Shown: positions 1 to 9,988, counted from the stretch's first letter. The stretch: 64,000 bases of DNA from Chlorokybus atmophyticus (GCA_009103225.1 RHPI01003491.1:1-64000); one strand, 5' to 3'. The notes: generated by a model from the letters alone, not told the origin. Made by a program: numbers and translations.

Positions 1-389
1 CCCACTGGCGCGTTGATTGCTCGCCTTCACCCTTTGACAAGTGTCGCACAATGCCACATAGTCCTTAACGTCACGATGCATCTCCGACCAGAAAAATTTC
101 TGTTTCAACAAGGCTAGTGTCCGTTCCAGCCCTTGATGACCAGCCATTGGCACATCATGCGCTTCCTTCATCAATGCCACGCGCATGTGCGCAATGTTGG
201 GTATGTACATGCGATCGCCATGCCATAGCAGCCCGTCCTTCAATGCCCAAAGGCCGCTATGTTCAGTCCCATTCTCCAACGCCTCAATGGTCTTCTCCCC
301 CACCGCGTCCTCATGCAATAAGGCACGGATCTGGTCAAGCCACTTGGGCTGCACTTGCACCACCGTTTCAAGCGCGTTGAGTTGACGGC
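1..389 (-). pseudogene. gypsy-1 integrase N-terminal zinc-binding region (frame-shifted, partial)
   Basis: Translation continues the pol polyprotein in another frame after a frameshift near 417. It matches the gypsy-2 segment leading to the integrase HHCC domain, with a His-x6-His pair and the Cys-x2-Cys of a CDTCQR motif. In the family this domain binds zinc and helps integrase multimerise on LTR ends. The reading frame runs off the window. The shift looks like two extra bases (or one lost) where the coding strand reads TACAAAAGCC; I cannot tell a real mutation from a sequencing error. Confidence 0.8.
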
Positions 390-2561
390 TTAATGCGTCC
401 GCAACCTTATTTGAAGAGCCCGGCTTTTGTACTTCACTTCAAAGTCGAAGAGTTGGAAGAACTCGAGCCAACGAGCTTGCCGCCGTGAGAGGTGAGGCTG
501 CGTTTGAAGGTACCTTAATGGCGAGTGGTCCGTCTCAAGTGTGAACCGCTTGCCTTCAAGGAAACAACGCCATTGCCGTAGCGCTAGCACCTGCGCCAGC
601 AATTCCTTCTCATGAACGGGGTAGTTGAGCTCAGCCCCGCTCATCTTCTTGCTGAAATAGGCCACCGGTTGCAAGCCGTTGCCGTGATCCTGCTGCAAAA
701 CAGCCCCAATAGCCTTGTCGGACGCATCACACGCCACCACAAAGGGCAATTGCATGTTGGGATGCAGCAGCACGGGAGCCGATGTCAGGGCCTCTTTCAA
801 GTCGGAAAATGCCTTTGTTGCAGCCTCCGACCAGCTCCAAGCCACCCCCTTCCTCAACAATGCCGTCAATGGTGCCGCCAAGTGCGAAAAGCCCTTTACA
901 AACTTACGATAGTAGCCGGCAAGCCCTAGGAACGACATGACACCCTTCACGTCCTTCGGGGCAGCCCAATCGCGCACCGCGGCAAGCTTGCTTGGATCTG
1001 CCTTGATTCCTTGCTTGGATACAATGTGGCCAAGGTATTCTACCTCTTCAAGCAAGAAGCGGCACTTGTTGAGCTGAGCAAACAACTTGTGTGTACGTAA
1101 ACGCTGCATCACCTCGTGTAGCAATGCCACGTGCTCTCTCTTGCTCTTTGTGTACACAAGGATGTCGTCGAGGTACACTAGCACGCCCTTGCCAATCAGA
1201 TCAGCAAAGACCTCATTCATCAAGGTTTGAAAGGTTGCCGGAGCATTTGTCATGCCAAAGGACATCACCAACCACTCATAGTGGCCATAGCGAGTGTTGA
1301 AAGCCGTCTTCTCAACGTCTTCGGGCGCAACACGGATCTGATGGTAGCCATCAGCTAGGTCCAAGCTTGAGAAGAACTCAGCACCCTCGAGCTGCTCCAA
1401 CAATTCATCAATGCGTGGCAAAGGGAACATATTCTTCTTGGTGATGTTGTTGAGTGGCCGATAGTCGATGCACATGCGCAAGGCTCCGCTCTTCTTACGT
1501 ACAAATAGGATAGGTGCACCGTAAGGAGACTTGCTGTGCCTGATGTACCCACGTTGTAGAAGGTCCTCGACTTGGCTCCTCGCCTCTTCGAGTTCAGCCG
1601 GAGACAACTTGTACACCGGTCGGTACGGCGGCTTGTGCACGCCCTCTATCAGTTCCACACGGTGATCAACACTTCGCGTGGGTGGCAGACCAGCTGGTAG
1701 CCCATCCACCATGACGTCTTTGAACTCTTCAAGCAACCTCTGCACCTCGGGGTCCTTCGAACTCTCCGAACCAGTGCCGACCAGCTCCAAGTCCGACTTG
1801 GGAGGTGTCTCACGCACCATGCACAGCCATGCATCCTTCACATTGTTCCCGGACCAGATCTGCTCCATCTTGGTCTTAGAAACTTGTGACACCAGCTCTG
1901 GAACCCCTCCCCTTGAGCTAGAAGCATGTTGTGGTGCAGCTTGCTGGCGCGCCGTCGTGTCGTGCGCGTCACGCGCATGCAGCACATTGCTAGCAGCCTC
2001 GACGCAGCTCACACGCTCTTGAACCACACACGCGCCTTGCATTGAAGCATTGAAGCACATCAAAACCTCACCACCAGCTTCCGGGGTAGTGAGCACCCGC
2101 TTCCTCCAATCAATGGCGGGGTTATGTGACCAAAGCCAAGGCAGCCCCAAAATGCCATCAAAGCCGTTGTTCAGCTCGATGCAGCAAAACCGTAGGCGAT
2201 CCTTCATCATCCCCACGTGCATTTCAAGCTCTTTGCTTTGCTTGGAAGCTCCTCCTGCTGGCGCATAGCCGTCCGCTAGAGCCACCGAGCCGGCATTTGC
2301 CCATGACAACCACTTGTGCCGACGCGCAACCTCACGACTCATGAAATTGCTGTTCGCGCCGCAATCCACCAGCATCTTGCACTCCATCCATGGCCCATTG
2401 CCCTCACGGATCAGAGCCATGACTCCCAACAGCTGCCTCGCCTTGTCGGGCACTCGAACCATACCGCTTTGCGTTGCCGTTGCGCACATGCCGCCAACCG
2501 TCAACAACGCTTCCACGCCAGCCGCTGGACATTCAACATCATAGTGAGGCTGCATCACCAC
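390..2561 (-). CDS. gypsy-1 pol: protease, reverse transcriptase, RNase H (C-terminally frame-shifted)
   Basis: This 723-residue frame encodes the gypsy polyprotein core. Near the start is an aspartic protease with D-C-G-A-N-S (retroviral D-T/S-G type, here Cys in the middle position). The reverse transcriptase fingers and palm follow, with the YLDDIL catalytic box, then RNase H with the ACDAS and ETDHSPL motifs. The frame begins with GTG at 2561 but is open further upstream, overlapping gag in the -1 frame, so pol is probably made as a Gag-Pol fusion by frameshifting and not from its own start. After the RNase H connection it ends in an out-of-frame tail. Family membership is certain; coding capacity of this copy is lost downstream. 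Confidence 0.93.
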   Translation of the reverse strand: MVMQPHYDVECPAAGVEALLTVGGMCATATQSGMVRVPDKARQLLGVMALIREGNGPWMECKMLVDCGANSNFMSREVARRHKWLSWANAGSVALADGYAPAGGASKQSKELEMHVGMMKDRLRFCCIELNNGFDGILGLPWLWSHNPAIDWRKRVLTTPEAGGEVLMCFNASMQGACVVQERVSCVEAASNVLHARDAHDTTARQQAAPQHASSSRGGVPELVSQVSKTKMEQIWSGNNVKDAWLCMVRETPPKSDLELVGTGSESSKDPEVQRLLEEFKDVMVDGLPAGLPPTRSVDHRVELIEGVHKPPYRPVYKLSPAELEEARSQVEDLLQRGYIRHSKSPYGAPILFVRKKSGALRMCIDYRPLNNITKKNMFPLPRIDELLEQLEGAEFFSSLDLADGYHQIRVAPEDVEKTAFNTRYGHYEWLVMSFGMTNAPATFQTLMNEVFADLIGKGVLVYLDDILVYTKSKREHVALLHEVMQRLRTHKLFAQLNKCRFLLEEVEYLGHIVSKQGIKADPSKLAAVRDWAAPKDVKGVMSFLGLAGYYRKFVKGFSHLAAPLTALLRKGVAWSWSEAATKAFSDLKEALTSAPVLLHPNMQLPFVVACDASDKAIGAVLQQDHGNGLQPVAYFSKKMSGAELNYPVHEKELLAQVLALRQWRCFLEGKRFTLETDHSPLRYLQTQPHLSRRQARWLEFFQLFDFEVKYKSRALQIRLRTH

Positions 2562-2581
2562 CTCAGCAGGAGCCTCTCCAG

Positions 2582-3628
2582 CTACTGAGGTGAGCCGTTT
2601 CCCGGCTGCAACATCTCCTCCTCCACCATGTTCACGCGTCCACCGCTGCGAGCGTTGCGGGCATGTGCAGCAGACTTTGCCTTATAGATAGGGCAGTTGG
2701 AGCGCACGTGATCAGCAGAAGAGCACTCCCAGCACTTCCGAACAGCCTTGGCAGCCTCCCGACCCTTTGGGGCCTTCATAGCAACATGGAGCGCACCCAA
2801 TTCCATTGGAGTTGGTCCCAAGCCAGCCCCCTGAGCTGCTGCAGCTCCCGAACCAGCCCCAACAGATGCGTATGAGCGATACGAACCTCCACGGAAGTGA
2901 TTGTAATGTCCACGATCAGTGTTTTTGGCAGCCCCCTTGAAGTACAACACGTCCGTGCGCTCAGCAATGCGAATGGCCTCCGCGAGAGTCTTGGCGTCAC
3001 GAAGCTCAACTTCCTTGCGACAAAGAGTCTTCAACCCGCGCGTGTAGCGGTCCAGCTGCTCCTCCTCAGTCATGTTCGGTACAGAGAGCACAAGACGCTG
3101 AAACGCAGAGGTATAGGCCATCACGGACTGCGTTTGCACAAGCGTAGAGAGCTGGTCGCGTGCCGTCTTCACACTCTCCACCGGTACGAACTGTTTCTTC
3201 ACCTCAGCAGCCAGCTCAGCCACGGTAGTGAAAGGAACCTCAAGACCAGCTTCCACACGAGCACAACGATGACGCCACCACACAAGTGCAGCTCCCTCAA
3301 AGAAAGTAGCAGCCACATCGACACGGAGATGTATAGGTACCTCGGTGAGCTTTAACCATGTCGAAACGGCAAACACCCACTCCTCCACACAGTCACCGTC
3401 CTTCTGACCCTTGAATGGCTTTGGTTTTGGTAGCTTCACATGACGAGAGGCTGATGGGGCAACCACAGGAGCTGTAACGGGCGTGGACGCGCGCGCTTGC
3501 GCCATGGCTTGTTGAAATTGTGCCGCTTGAGCTTGGGCAGATGCTTGGACACGTTGCAGCTCCTCATGAGCAGCTACCAGCACTTGCTGAAGCTCCACAA
3601 CACGTGCATCATCCATGGTAGCGTCCAT
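2582..3628 (-). CDS. gypsy-1 gag (capsid/nucleocapsid)
   Basis: A 348-residue intact Gag. An N-terminal coiled-coil-like stretch rich in Q, A and E precedes the retrotransposon gag fold (KLPKPKPFKGQ, then W-x-W and 'FVPVES' segments). At the C-terminus is one perfect zinc knuckle, C-W-E-C-x4-H-x4-C. Gag assembles the cytoplasmic particle in which reverse transcription happens, and the knuckle binds RNA. Two gag genes at 47828 and 49994 are close relatives. The last codons hold a G-GGA-AAC heptamer in the correct phase for -1 slippage into pol. ATG at 3628 follows a leader of about 75 bases after the PBS. Confidence 0.95.
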   Translation of the reverse strand: MDATMDDARVVELQQVLVAAHEELQRVQASAQAQAAQFQQAMAQARASTPVTAPVVAPSASRHVKLPKPKPFKGQKDGDCVEEWVFAVSTWLKLTEVPIHLRVDVAATFFEGAALVWWRHRCARVEAGLEVPFTTVAELAAEVKKQFVPVESVKTARDQLSTLVQTQSVMAYTSAFQRLVLSVPNMTEEEQLDRYTRGLKTLCRKEVELRDAKTLAEAIRIAERTDVLYFKGAAKNTDRGHYNHFRGGSYRSYASVGAGSGAAAAQGAGLGPTPMELGALHVAMKAPKGREAAKAVRKCWECSSADHVRSNCPIYKAKSAAHARNARSGGRVNMVEEEMLQPGNGSPQ

Positions 3629-3702
3629 AAACAGAAAAATACCTCACACACCAAAGAGATAGTTAATATCCCCTTAAAACAAGAAACCCAACCCCTCCAA
3701 GG

Positions 3703-3714
3703 GCTCCGATACCA
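3703..3714 (-). other. Primer-binding site, initiator tRNA-Met type (gypsy-1)
   Basis: On the element strand this reads TGGTATCGGAGC, close to the classic TGGTATCAGAGC complementary to the 3' end of initiator tRNA-Met. It sits one base after the LTR end, as expected for minus-strand priming. The same 12-mer occurs in gypsy-2 and gypsy-3. Confidence 0.88.
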
Positions 3715-3715
3715 C

Positions 3716-4357
3716 TGTAACGATGCTCGTGCTCACATACACAGCACACAAGTCATACAACACATGTGTGCAGCTGAGCACAATCTTCACACCGGAACCT
3801 TGCCTTCACTCGCGCACGCACGCACGCGTCGAGCGCGCCCACGCACACGAACACTACTACTTCTCACGCCAAGCAAGAACGCAGCAGTGTGCCTTGGACC
3901 ACAACTCCCTCAAGCATGCACCAGCATACTCACAGCAGAGAGCTGGAAAACAAAGTTGGTTGCATTACGCAGGGTTTTTCTATTTATACAAGCACTAGGA
4001 AGAAATAGCCTAATTAACAGGCATTTCAGTATTCACTACCAAATCTAAAGGCAGGTCCAAGTGCAGGCTCCCCGCCACGCGCGTTGGGCCTTCGGCGGCT
4101 GTGTGACTGTGCAGTCCGCGTCACCTGACACTGCACAGCGCGTGTCCAGTCAGCGGCTGTGTCACAACCGCGTGGCAGGTGGGTCACGTCGCCGAATTAG
4201 CTGCTGTCGAGCAGGTCGCAGGCGAGTCGCGCGCGGCAGCAGGGGCAGGCGCCACATGGGCTTAATAAAGCTCATAAAAGCCCTCATCAAGCCAGCAAAA
4301 AAGGCAAAATAAGTACTTTATGTACAATAAAATACAAAAATGGCCCAGGCTGTTACA
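3716..4357 (-). repeat. 5' LTR of gypsy-1
   Basis: About 642 bp, starting TGTAAC and ending GTTACA on the plus strand, a perfect 6 bp terminal inverted repeat with TG/CA ends. It lies directly next to the PBS. It carries the promoter and polyadenylation signals of the element by family analogy. I could not compare it with its partner, which is off-window. Confidence 0.87.
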
Positions 4358-4387
4358 ACGCAGCATAACGCTCCACTGCCTGCTCGA

Positions 4388-5065
4388 TCACTTGACGCCC
4401 ATCTGCCGCCATACACCACCTGCTGGTCTTGGTGTCTCGTCCAGCATGCGTTCATCTAGACCCTCGACATGGCTGTCGTCACTCGTGTACTCCCTCGCAT
4501 CGTCATTTTCTTCGAGCTTCCACGAAATCAGCTCGACGTGCCGTTTGACATACAGCCACTGCCAGCCAAAGCATGCCAAGTACAGCTCGAATGGTTTTAC
4601 TTGCCACCCAGTATGTTTGCTCAGGTAGTGGCACACATCTCGACCCGCATTAGTCGACATCAACAGGTACATCTGCTGTAGCAGTGTGAAGTTCTGCTCC
4701 GGAGATAGCTCTTGCACATTGCCGGGTTGCTGCGGCAGCAACGACACCATCATATCGAGGACGGCGAGGGGCAACAACGTACTACGGATGGCCATATCGT
4801 GTATAGGTTCCAACCACGGCCAATCCCAAGAGGTCTGTTTAAGCCGCACTCTCCGCGTTTGCTCCCACTTATTGCATACTTTCGTCACCCACCTCGAGGC
4901 ATGCAGCATGCGGTGATGCAGCGCGTCTTAGGCGTACTGTAGGGTGATCAACTCCTTTGTACTACGAGTCAGCCCCTCAAAGCGTCTGCGCGTCGGTGCT
5001 TTGAGCTTAGGCAGCTCGTGCCGCACCGGCTGTCTTTTTTTACGATGCTGAGCAGCCACTTGACG
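4388..5065 (-). pseudogene. Gene X, downstream exon with in-frame stop
   Basis: The minus-strand frame is open from a plausible acceptor (tttacag) at 5066 down to 4388, interrupted by one TAA near 4930. The first part is basic (QVAAQHRKKRQPVRHELPKLK); the second (173 residues) is rich in aromatic and acidic residues and ends in an acidic tail (LEENDDAREYTSDDSHVEG). I recognise no domain. It lies downstream of the gene X piece at 5211-5736 on the same strand and may be its last exon or a second gene. Gypsy-1 lies just beyond its end. Confidence 0.4.
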
Positions 5066-5210
5066 CTGTAAACCCGCCTGTGCCTACTCAGGACACACAG
5101 TCAGCCCTAGTGAGGCTTCAAGGCGCTGCGCTTCTTCTAATGTTGCAACGATGCCTCATCTTTCCTTTTTTGGTTCTGTCAGCGGCCTTTATTCCAATAA
5201 CCTTCTTCTT

Positions 5211-5736
5211 TTATTTTTTATCACCCTGCACATCCTGGCAGGCGCTCTCTGTGGCACTGTCACTCAGAGGAGGTAAGGCGTTATCTTCTTGCTCCACAGC
5301 CTTGCGCTCGTTGGTTGCCTCCCGTTCCTCCCGTTGCATTATGAGGTCGAGCATAAAGCCTTTGTCTTTTAGCGCAGCTTTCAGGACACCTCGATCAATC
5401 TCTTTACCAACAAGACAGGCTGGGATCAATGTGGCAAGCTTAGAGGGAGAGGGCGAGCTACAGCTGCTTTTTAATGGAGATGCCTCTGAATAATCAGAGT
5501 GCGGTGGCAAGTAAGTCTCCGCGGCAGGAAGGGAGGGTGCTGAATTGGGATTGCGAGCATGTGGCTGTGGTTGAGGGGAGGCAGGATGTGCAGAACACTC
5601 GGCTACTTCTTGCCTAGCACACGAAGGCGAGGCCTGAGGCGTTGGTGCAGCACTCTGGGTCACAGCCGGTGGTAGCGGGGAATTGACAACGCCATTCCGC
5701 CACTCTCCGACCAGGTGTGTTACCTCCGGTGGCACT
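5211..5736 (-). pseudogene. Gene X, exon part on the 3' side of the 12 kb insertion
   Basis: The frame opens VPPEVTHLVGEWRNG and continues through a Pro/Ser/Ala-rich linker to a charged helical C-terminus (LKAALKDKGFMLDLIMQREERE). It joins the piece at 17724-18290 without a break when the element at 5737-17723 and one copy of the CACT duplication are removed. That continuity is the strongest evidence that gene X was a real coding exon. A donor may lie near the end of this piece, since the next coding block starts at about 5065. Function unknown; see the entry at 18291-18740 for a possible OTU-like motif. Confidence 0.55.
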
Positions 5737-6570
5737 TGTTGGGTCGAGGGGAGTCGAGGGTCACGCTGTCTCGGACAGCTGCATGGACAGCCATACTGTG
5801 CTGGAAATGCTGCTGCGCCACCTGGGTGACGCGTAGCAAGAACAAAAAGATGACCTCCACCCTCATGGTGACAAGTGCTTCGTGCAGCTGGGGTGCTACT
5901 GCTGGGTAGTACGGGCAGATGGAGTCGGTGTTTTCCCTAAGAACATGCTGTGCCGTAGCATACAGAGTCAACAAGCCACTACTATAGGTAGTGCTGTTTA
6001 CACAGTTCTTTGCGTGAGTGGGAGAGGAATTACACTGTTAAGTGAGGTGAATGAGCAAACAACACGTGGATGCTATGCCCTGACTGATGCCAACAAGCAC
6101 ACCGCGACCAAGTACACAAAGCTCACAGCAAGAACAAGCACAGTGCACAAGAACATGCACAGGCTCTCACACGGTGAGGGGATCCTTGGGAACCAGGACG
6201 GTGTGTTCGTAGTTCAAGTCGCTTCACAAGCTCTTAGCTTTCTCACTTACAGTGTCACCAGCTGATCCGGTGAACACTGTGCCTACTTATACAAGTCAAC
6301 TCATGACTGTCCAGAACATAAGCTAATGGTCATATCGAGGCTATTTCCACAGGAAATGTTCACTCGATATAGAACCGGACTTATAACTGAACTCACAACT
6401 GAACAGCTACGCGCGGTGCCTATGCAGGCTATGGTCACGAGCTACTCTAGGGACATGACCTAGCTACTGGTCAGAGGCGCGCGCGGGTTGCCATGCTGGT
6501 AAGCCGGGCGAGGGTCTTGCTGTAGGCATGCCCGATGACGACTGGCATGCTTGGGCGATAGGCATGACAG
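5737..6570 (-). repeat. 3' LTR of the methyltransferase element
   Basis: About 834 bp, starting TGTTGGG and ending CATGACA on the plus strand (TGT/ACA ends). The right ~605 bp (5966-6570) is nearly identical to 17120-17723 at the other end. The left ~230 bp (5737-5965) is missing from the 5' LTR but recurs just inside this LTR at 6572-6814. A TATA-like ACTTATACAAG and a stem-loop (CAGTGTCACC / GGTGAACACTG) sit in the shared part. Confidence 0.75.
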
Positions 6571-6571
6571 C

Positions 6572-6814
6572 TGTCGGGTCGAGGGGAGTCGAGGGTCACG
6601 CTGTCTCGGACAGCTGCATGGACAGCCATACTGTGCTGGACATGCTGCTCCGCCACCTGGGTGACGCGTAGCAAGAACAAAAAGATGACCTCCACCCTCA
6701 TGGTGACAAGTGCTTCGTGCAGCTGGGGCGCTGCTGCTGGGTAGTACGGGCAGATGGAGTCGGTGTTTTCCCTTAAGGACATGCTGTGCCGTAGCATACA
6801 GAGTCAACAAGCCA
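6572..6814 (-). repeat. Extra partial LTR copy between polypurine tract and 3' LTR
   Basis: This 243 bp segment is a near copy of 5737-5979, the distal part of the LTR on the element strand. It is joined to the full 3' LTR through two bases (GC), resembling an LTR-LTR junction, and abuts the polypurine tract at 6815. It may record a tandem LTR with one partner truncated, a reverse-transcription template switch, or an assembly error. Confidence 0.7.
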
Positions 6815-6822
6815 CCCCCCCT
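6815..6822 (-). other. Polypurine tract of the methyltransferase element
   Basis: On the element strand this reads AGGGGGGG within a purine-rich context, ending exactly where the LTR-like sequence begins with TGG. It is the expected primer for plus-strand DNA synthesis. The call rests on position and composition. Confidence 0.6.
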
Positions 6823-6852
6823 GGGCTCTGGGGAAGGTTCCAGCTCCAGAGC

Positions 6853-8928
6853 TCAGCTGCTAGCGCAAGTGAGGAGGGCCGTTGGTACGGCAGTTGTCGC
6901 ACCAATATTCTTCCATAGGTATCGTGTCCAAAGGTGGCTCCAGGCAGTAGCAATGGAGGCCTTTGTTGAACCATCGCAGAGCATCATAAGTGCGTCGTCG
7001 CCGGCGCTGCCGCAGTGTTCACAGCGTGTGCTGCGCGCAGGACGAGGGTGCTGGATACGCCCGAAGCCGGCTACGTGAGGGAGGTGACATGGCGCACAGT
7101 TCACCATGTTGTCCTTCAACCTTTCTCCGTTTTGACCAAGGAGGTCTAGCACCCCTGTGGGGTACACTTTGAGTACCTTGTAGACGGTGCGGCTTACGGA
7201 GGTGTCAAGCGTGTCTTTGGTGGCTGCCATGCAATAGGCAAAGTCCCCCGCTTGGAATCGCCGTTGGCGCTCCTTGTAAAAGCCGCTGCGTACGCGCTCG
7301 TAGCGCAGCGTGTCACGATGCTGCGCGATGCGCAGATTGTTGAAGGCCATGGGGACGGTGCGCTCGAAAAGTGCGGCGCGCGTGGTGATGTCGTGGTGCA
7401 TCCAGTCAGGGTCGTCGAGGTTGTTCACGACGCGATCCACCTCCTGTTGCGCACGGAAGGGGAGCAATGGTGGTCGCCCAAACAGCAGGTAGTACGGGAT
7501 GTACTTCCGCAGAGCCGCCTGTTTTGACAACCGATATCCAAGGGCCACCCATGGGAGGTGGTCATCCCAAGTGTCCTTCTTGTACTCCAGCACGTATTTG
7601 CGGAGTGCCTTCTTGATGGTCTGTACCGACCGCTCGGCGAGGCCGTCGGCTTGAGGGTGATCACGCGAGGTGCGGCGGTGGTCGATGTAACATTTGTCCA
7701 AGAGGGTGTCGAATTCCCCTCTGAACTCGGTACCTTGGTCGGTGATGACCTCGGCGCAGCTGCCAAAGCGGCTGAGAACGTGAGAGAGGAAGGCTTGAGA
7801 CACCCCCCTGCTGCTCTTGTCGGGTAATGGCACCAGCTCCACCAATTTGGAGAAGTGCTCAATCATGACCAGGATGTAACGGTTGCCACGTGCTGAGGGT
7901 GCCAAGTCCCCCAAGATGTCGAGTCCCCATCGGTAAAAGAGACCGGAGATGGGGAGTGGGTGCAAGGTGGCGCTACGCGTGTTGAGGCTGGCGCGCACCA
8001 TGTCACACTGCTGGCAGTGGCTGACGAACCTTTGCACCTGTTTTGTTAATCCATACCACCAATATTGTGCTCTCACTAGGCTGACTGTGCGCTTGACACC
8101 AAAGTGTCCAAGCTCAGTGTGGAGGGAAGTGATGATGTCCTCGCGTGTGACTGGGGTCGGCACTTCCTTGTCTTCGTCGTGGAAGCGGCGATACAGCTTG
8201 TCACCTGCCCATCGATAGTGACGGGTGCGTTGGTTGACCCGGTCCTTCTCTCGAGCGCTCATGCCAGAGGGGAGATGGCCACGTTGAAGAAAGGAGAGTG
8301 ATGGCTTGTCGTGCCATATGTCCTGCCTGGTGTCAGTGGACGCCAGCTCTGTGTCATCGACGTCAATGTCGGCCGCGTGGGCGTCTCCCAAGGGTGTGAT
8401 TGCCGCAGGGTCGGTAGCCTCAAGGGCAGGAATCTCCTCTACCACTGCTGAGGTTGTGGTGTTGGTCTTGCGCCCTGAGCGCAACGCGGCAGCAGCAAAC
8501 ATGGCTGCCATGGTGGGAGCTATTGCTGCAGGGATGAGCTCATGCCGCGCTCCGGTTGCGTCGTTGGTGCTGAGGTGGGGGTTGCGACTGAGGCCATCGG
8601 CGTCTTGGTTGGTGAGGCCAGCGCGGTGGTCAATCTCGAAGTCGTATTCCTGTAACAACAGGGCCCATCGAGCACGTTTCCCTGTCAGATGTTGGTTGGT
8701 CATCAGCCACTTGAGGGGCTGATGACCAACCAACATTTGATGATCGGTGATCAGTTGGAACTGTCGACCAAAGAGGAAAGGTCGGAAGAAGGAGATGGCC
8801 CACACTGCAGCGAGGCACTCCCCTTCGTAGCTGCTGTAGTTGGCCTCGGCGCTGTTGTTGCTTCGGCGGGCGTATGACACCACCCGCTCCTTCTTATTCT
8901 CATCGTGCTGCACCAGCACCGCTCCCAT
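6853..8928 (-). pseudogene. Methyltransferase-element pol 3' part: RNase H, integrase, broken PHD finger
   Basis: This 691-residue frame starts inside RNase H (GAVLVQHDE, then ITDHQ). Integrase follows: an HHCC zinc domain (H-T-E-L-G-H ... C-Q-Q-C), then the catalytic core with Asp in WGLDILG, Asp in VITDQGTEF and Glu in GLAERS. After the integrase C-terminal region comes CEHCGSAGDDALMMLCDG, the first half of a PHD finger. The second half is in the next frame: H-C-Y-C, PPLDTIP and W-C-D-N-C are all present. A single missing base at about 6965-6972 (coding strand GGTTCAAC) explains the break. PHD fingers bind histone H3 tails, so this sits where chromoviruses carry a chromodomain and would plausibly guide integration. 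Confidence 0.88.
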
Positions 8929-9493
8929 CCCCAGCTTGCTCCAGTCGGTGTGGGATGAACGGCTTGGCGTAGTCCGGACGTTGCAGGATGGGAGCGCTGG
9001 TGAGTGTGCTCTTCAGCTCCTCGAAGGCCTGCTGTTGCGGCTCCTTCAACGCGAACTCCACCTCCTTTTTCAGTAGCTCGTTGAGGGGCCTTGCGATCTT
9101 CGCGAAGTCCTTCACGAATCGGCGATAATAGTTGGCAAGTCCCAAGAAAGCGCGCAGGCGCGTGAGGTCTGTCGGGGCAGGGATAGCTGCCAGAGCCTCT
9201 ACTTTTGCCTGCTGCACATACACACCATGGGGCACAATCATGTGCCCTAAGTACGGCACCTTGTGGGTGAAGAAGGTACACTTGTCGGGGTGTACGGTCA
9301 TCCCCACTCCCTTGAGTCGTTCCAGCACCGCTTCGATGTGCTGAAGATGCTCCTCGTTGCTGCGGTTGAAGATGAGGATGTCATCGATGTAGCACCGCGC
9401 GCAGTCCAATCCCTTCAAGGCTTTGTCCATGACGCGTTGAAACTTGGCGGGGGCATTCTTCAGCCCGAACGGCATTACCTTCCATTGGTACAA
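8900..9493 (-). pseudogene. Methyltransferase-element reverse transcriptase, palm/thumb part
   Basis: In frame with the upstream RT piece after a TGA at about 9503-9505, probably CGA to TGA. It holds the RT sequence from MPFGLKNAPAKFQ through the catalytic YIDDIL box to the connection (FLGLANYYRRFVKDF) and the start of RNase H. The frame then shifts near 8965, because the RNase H TDWSK motif continues in the frame of the downstream ORF. The two catalytic Asp residues are intact. Ty3/gypsy-like RT; exact clade needs a tree. Confidence 0.9.
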
Positions 9494-9505
9494 CTGTCGG
9501 TTGCC

Positions 9506-9988
9506 TCAGAAGGAGGTCTTGTGCTTGCCCTCGTCCTTGATGGCGATCTGGTTGTACCCCTGACGCATGTCCAGGATGCTGAAGACTGTGCAGTCTCCCA
9601 CATCATCAAAAATACCCTCTGCTGTGGGCATGGGGTACCGGTCTTGCTTGGTCTTGTTGTTGAGGGGACGATAGTCGCCACACATGCGTCGCTCTGTCCA
9701 GTTGCCTGCTGAATCCTTCTTCAGGGGCATGACGGTTGCTGCTGCGAAGTCCGATGTGGACTCTTCGATAAGGCCTGCATCCAGCAGCGCCTTACATCTC
9801 TGTTCCACCAAGTCTTCTTCCAACTTGGAGAGCCTGTATTGTCGTCGGAACACCGGCTCAGTGTCCACCAGCTCGATGTCCATCTGGTACACTGAGCATG
9901 TACCCAATTCCTTCACATTGAAGCTGAATTGGCTCCTCCATTTATTGAGGAGAGCCTCCGGCTTCTCTCGAGTGTCTTCCGTGGCCAA
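9506..9988 (-). pseudogene. Methyltransferase-element reverse transcriptase, N-terminal part
   Basis: Encodes the start of RT: a spacer (MATEDTREKPEALLNKW), then RQYRLSKLEE, the RMCGDYRPLNN motif and FSILDMRQGYNQI with the first catalytic Asp. It is in the same frame as the methyltransferase ORF, separated from it by one TAG codon at 10007-10009, so the two may be made as one polyprotein by stop readthrough or may have been fused before a nonsense mutation. The 3' end is a TGA in the middle of RT. Confidence 0.9.

Larger units (their letters stand above)
1..4357 (-). mobile_element. Ty3/gypsy LTR retrotransposon gypsy-1 (partial)
   Basis: Read on the minus strand the order is LTR (3716-4357), PBS, gag, then pol with protease, reverse transcriptase, RNase H and the zinc-binding start of integrase. 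The rest of integrase and the 3' LTR lie beyond the left edge. The proteins are clearly related to those of gypsy-2 (43574-49622), so a C-terminal chromodomain is expected off-window. The LTR ends at 4357 with TG/CA termini inside a remnant of gene X. The target-site duplication cannot be tested because the other end is missing. Family assignment rests on the PR-RT-RH-IN order. Confidence 0.95.

Noticed and set aside
1355-1552. Short frames antisense or out of phase within pol and gag of all gypsy elements
   Set aside because: They shadow clearly coding frames and show no independent motif.
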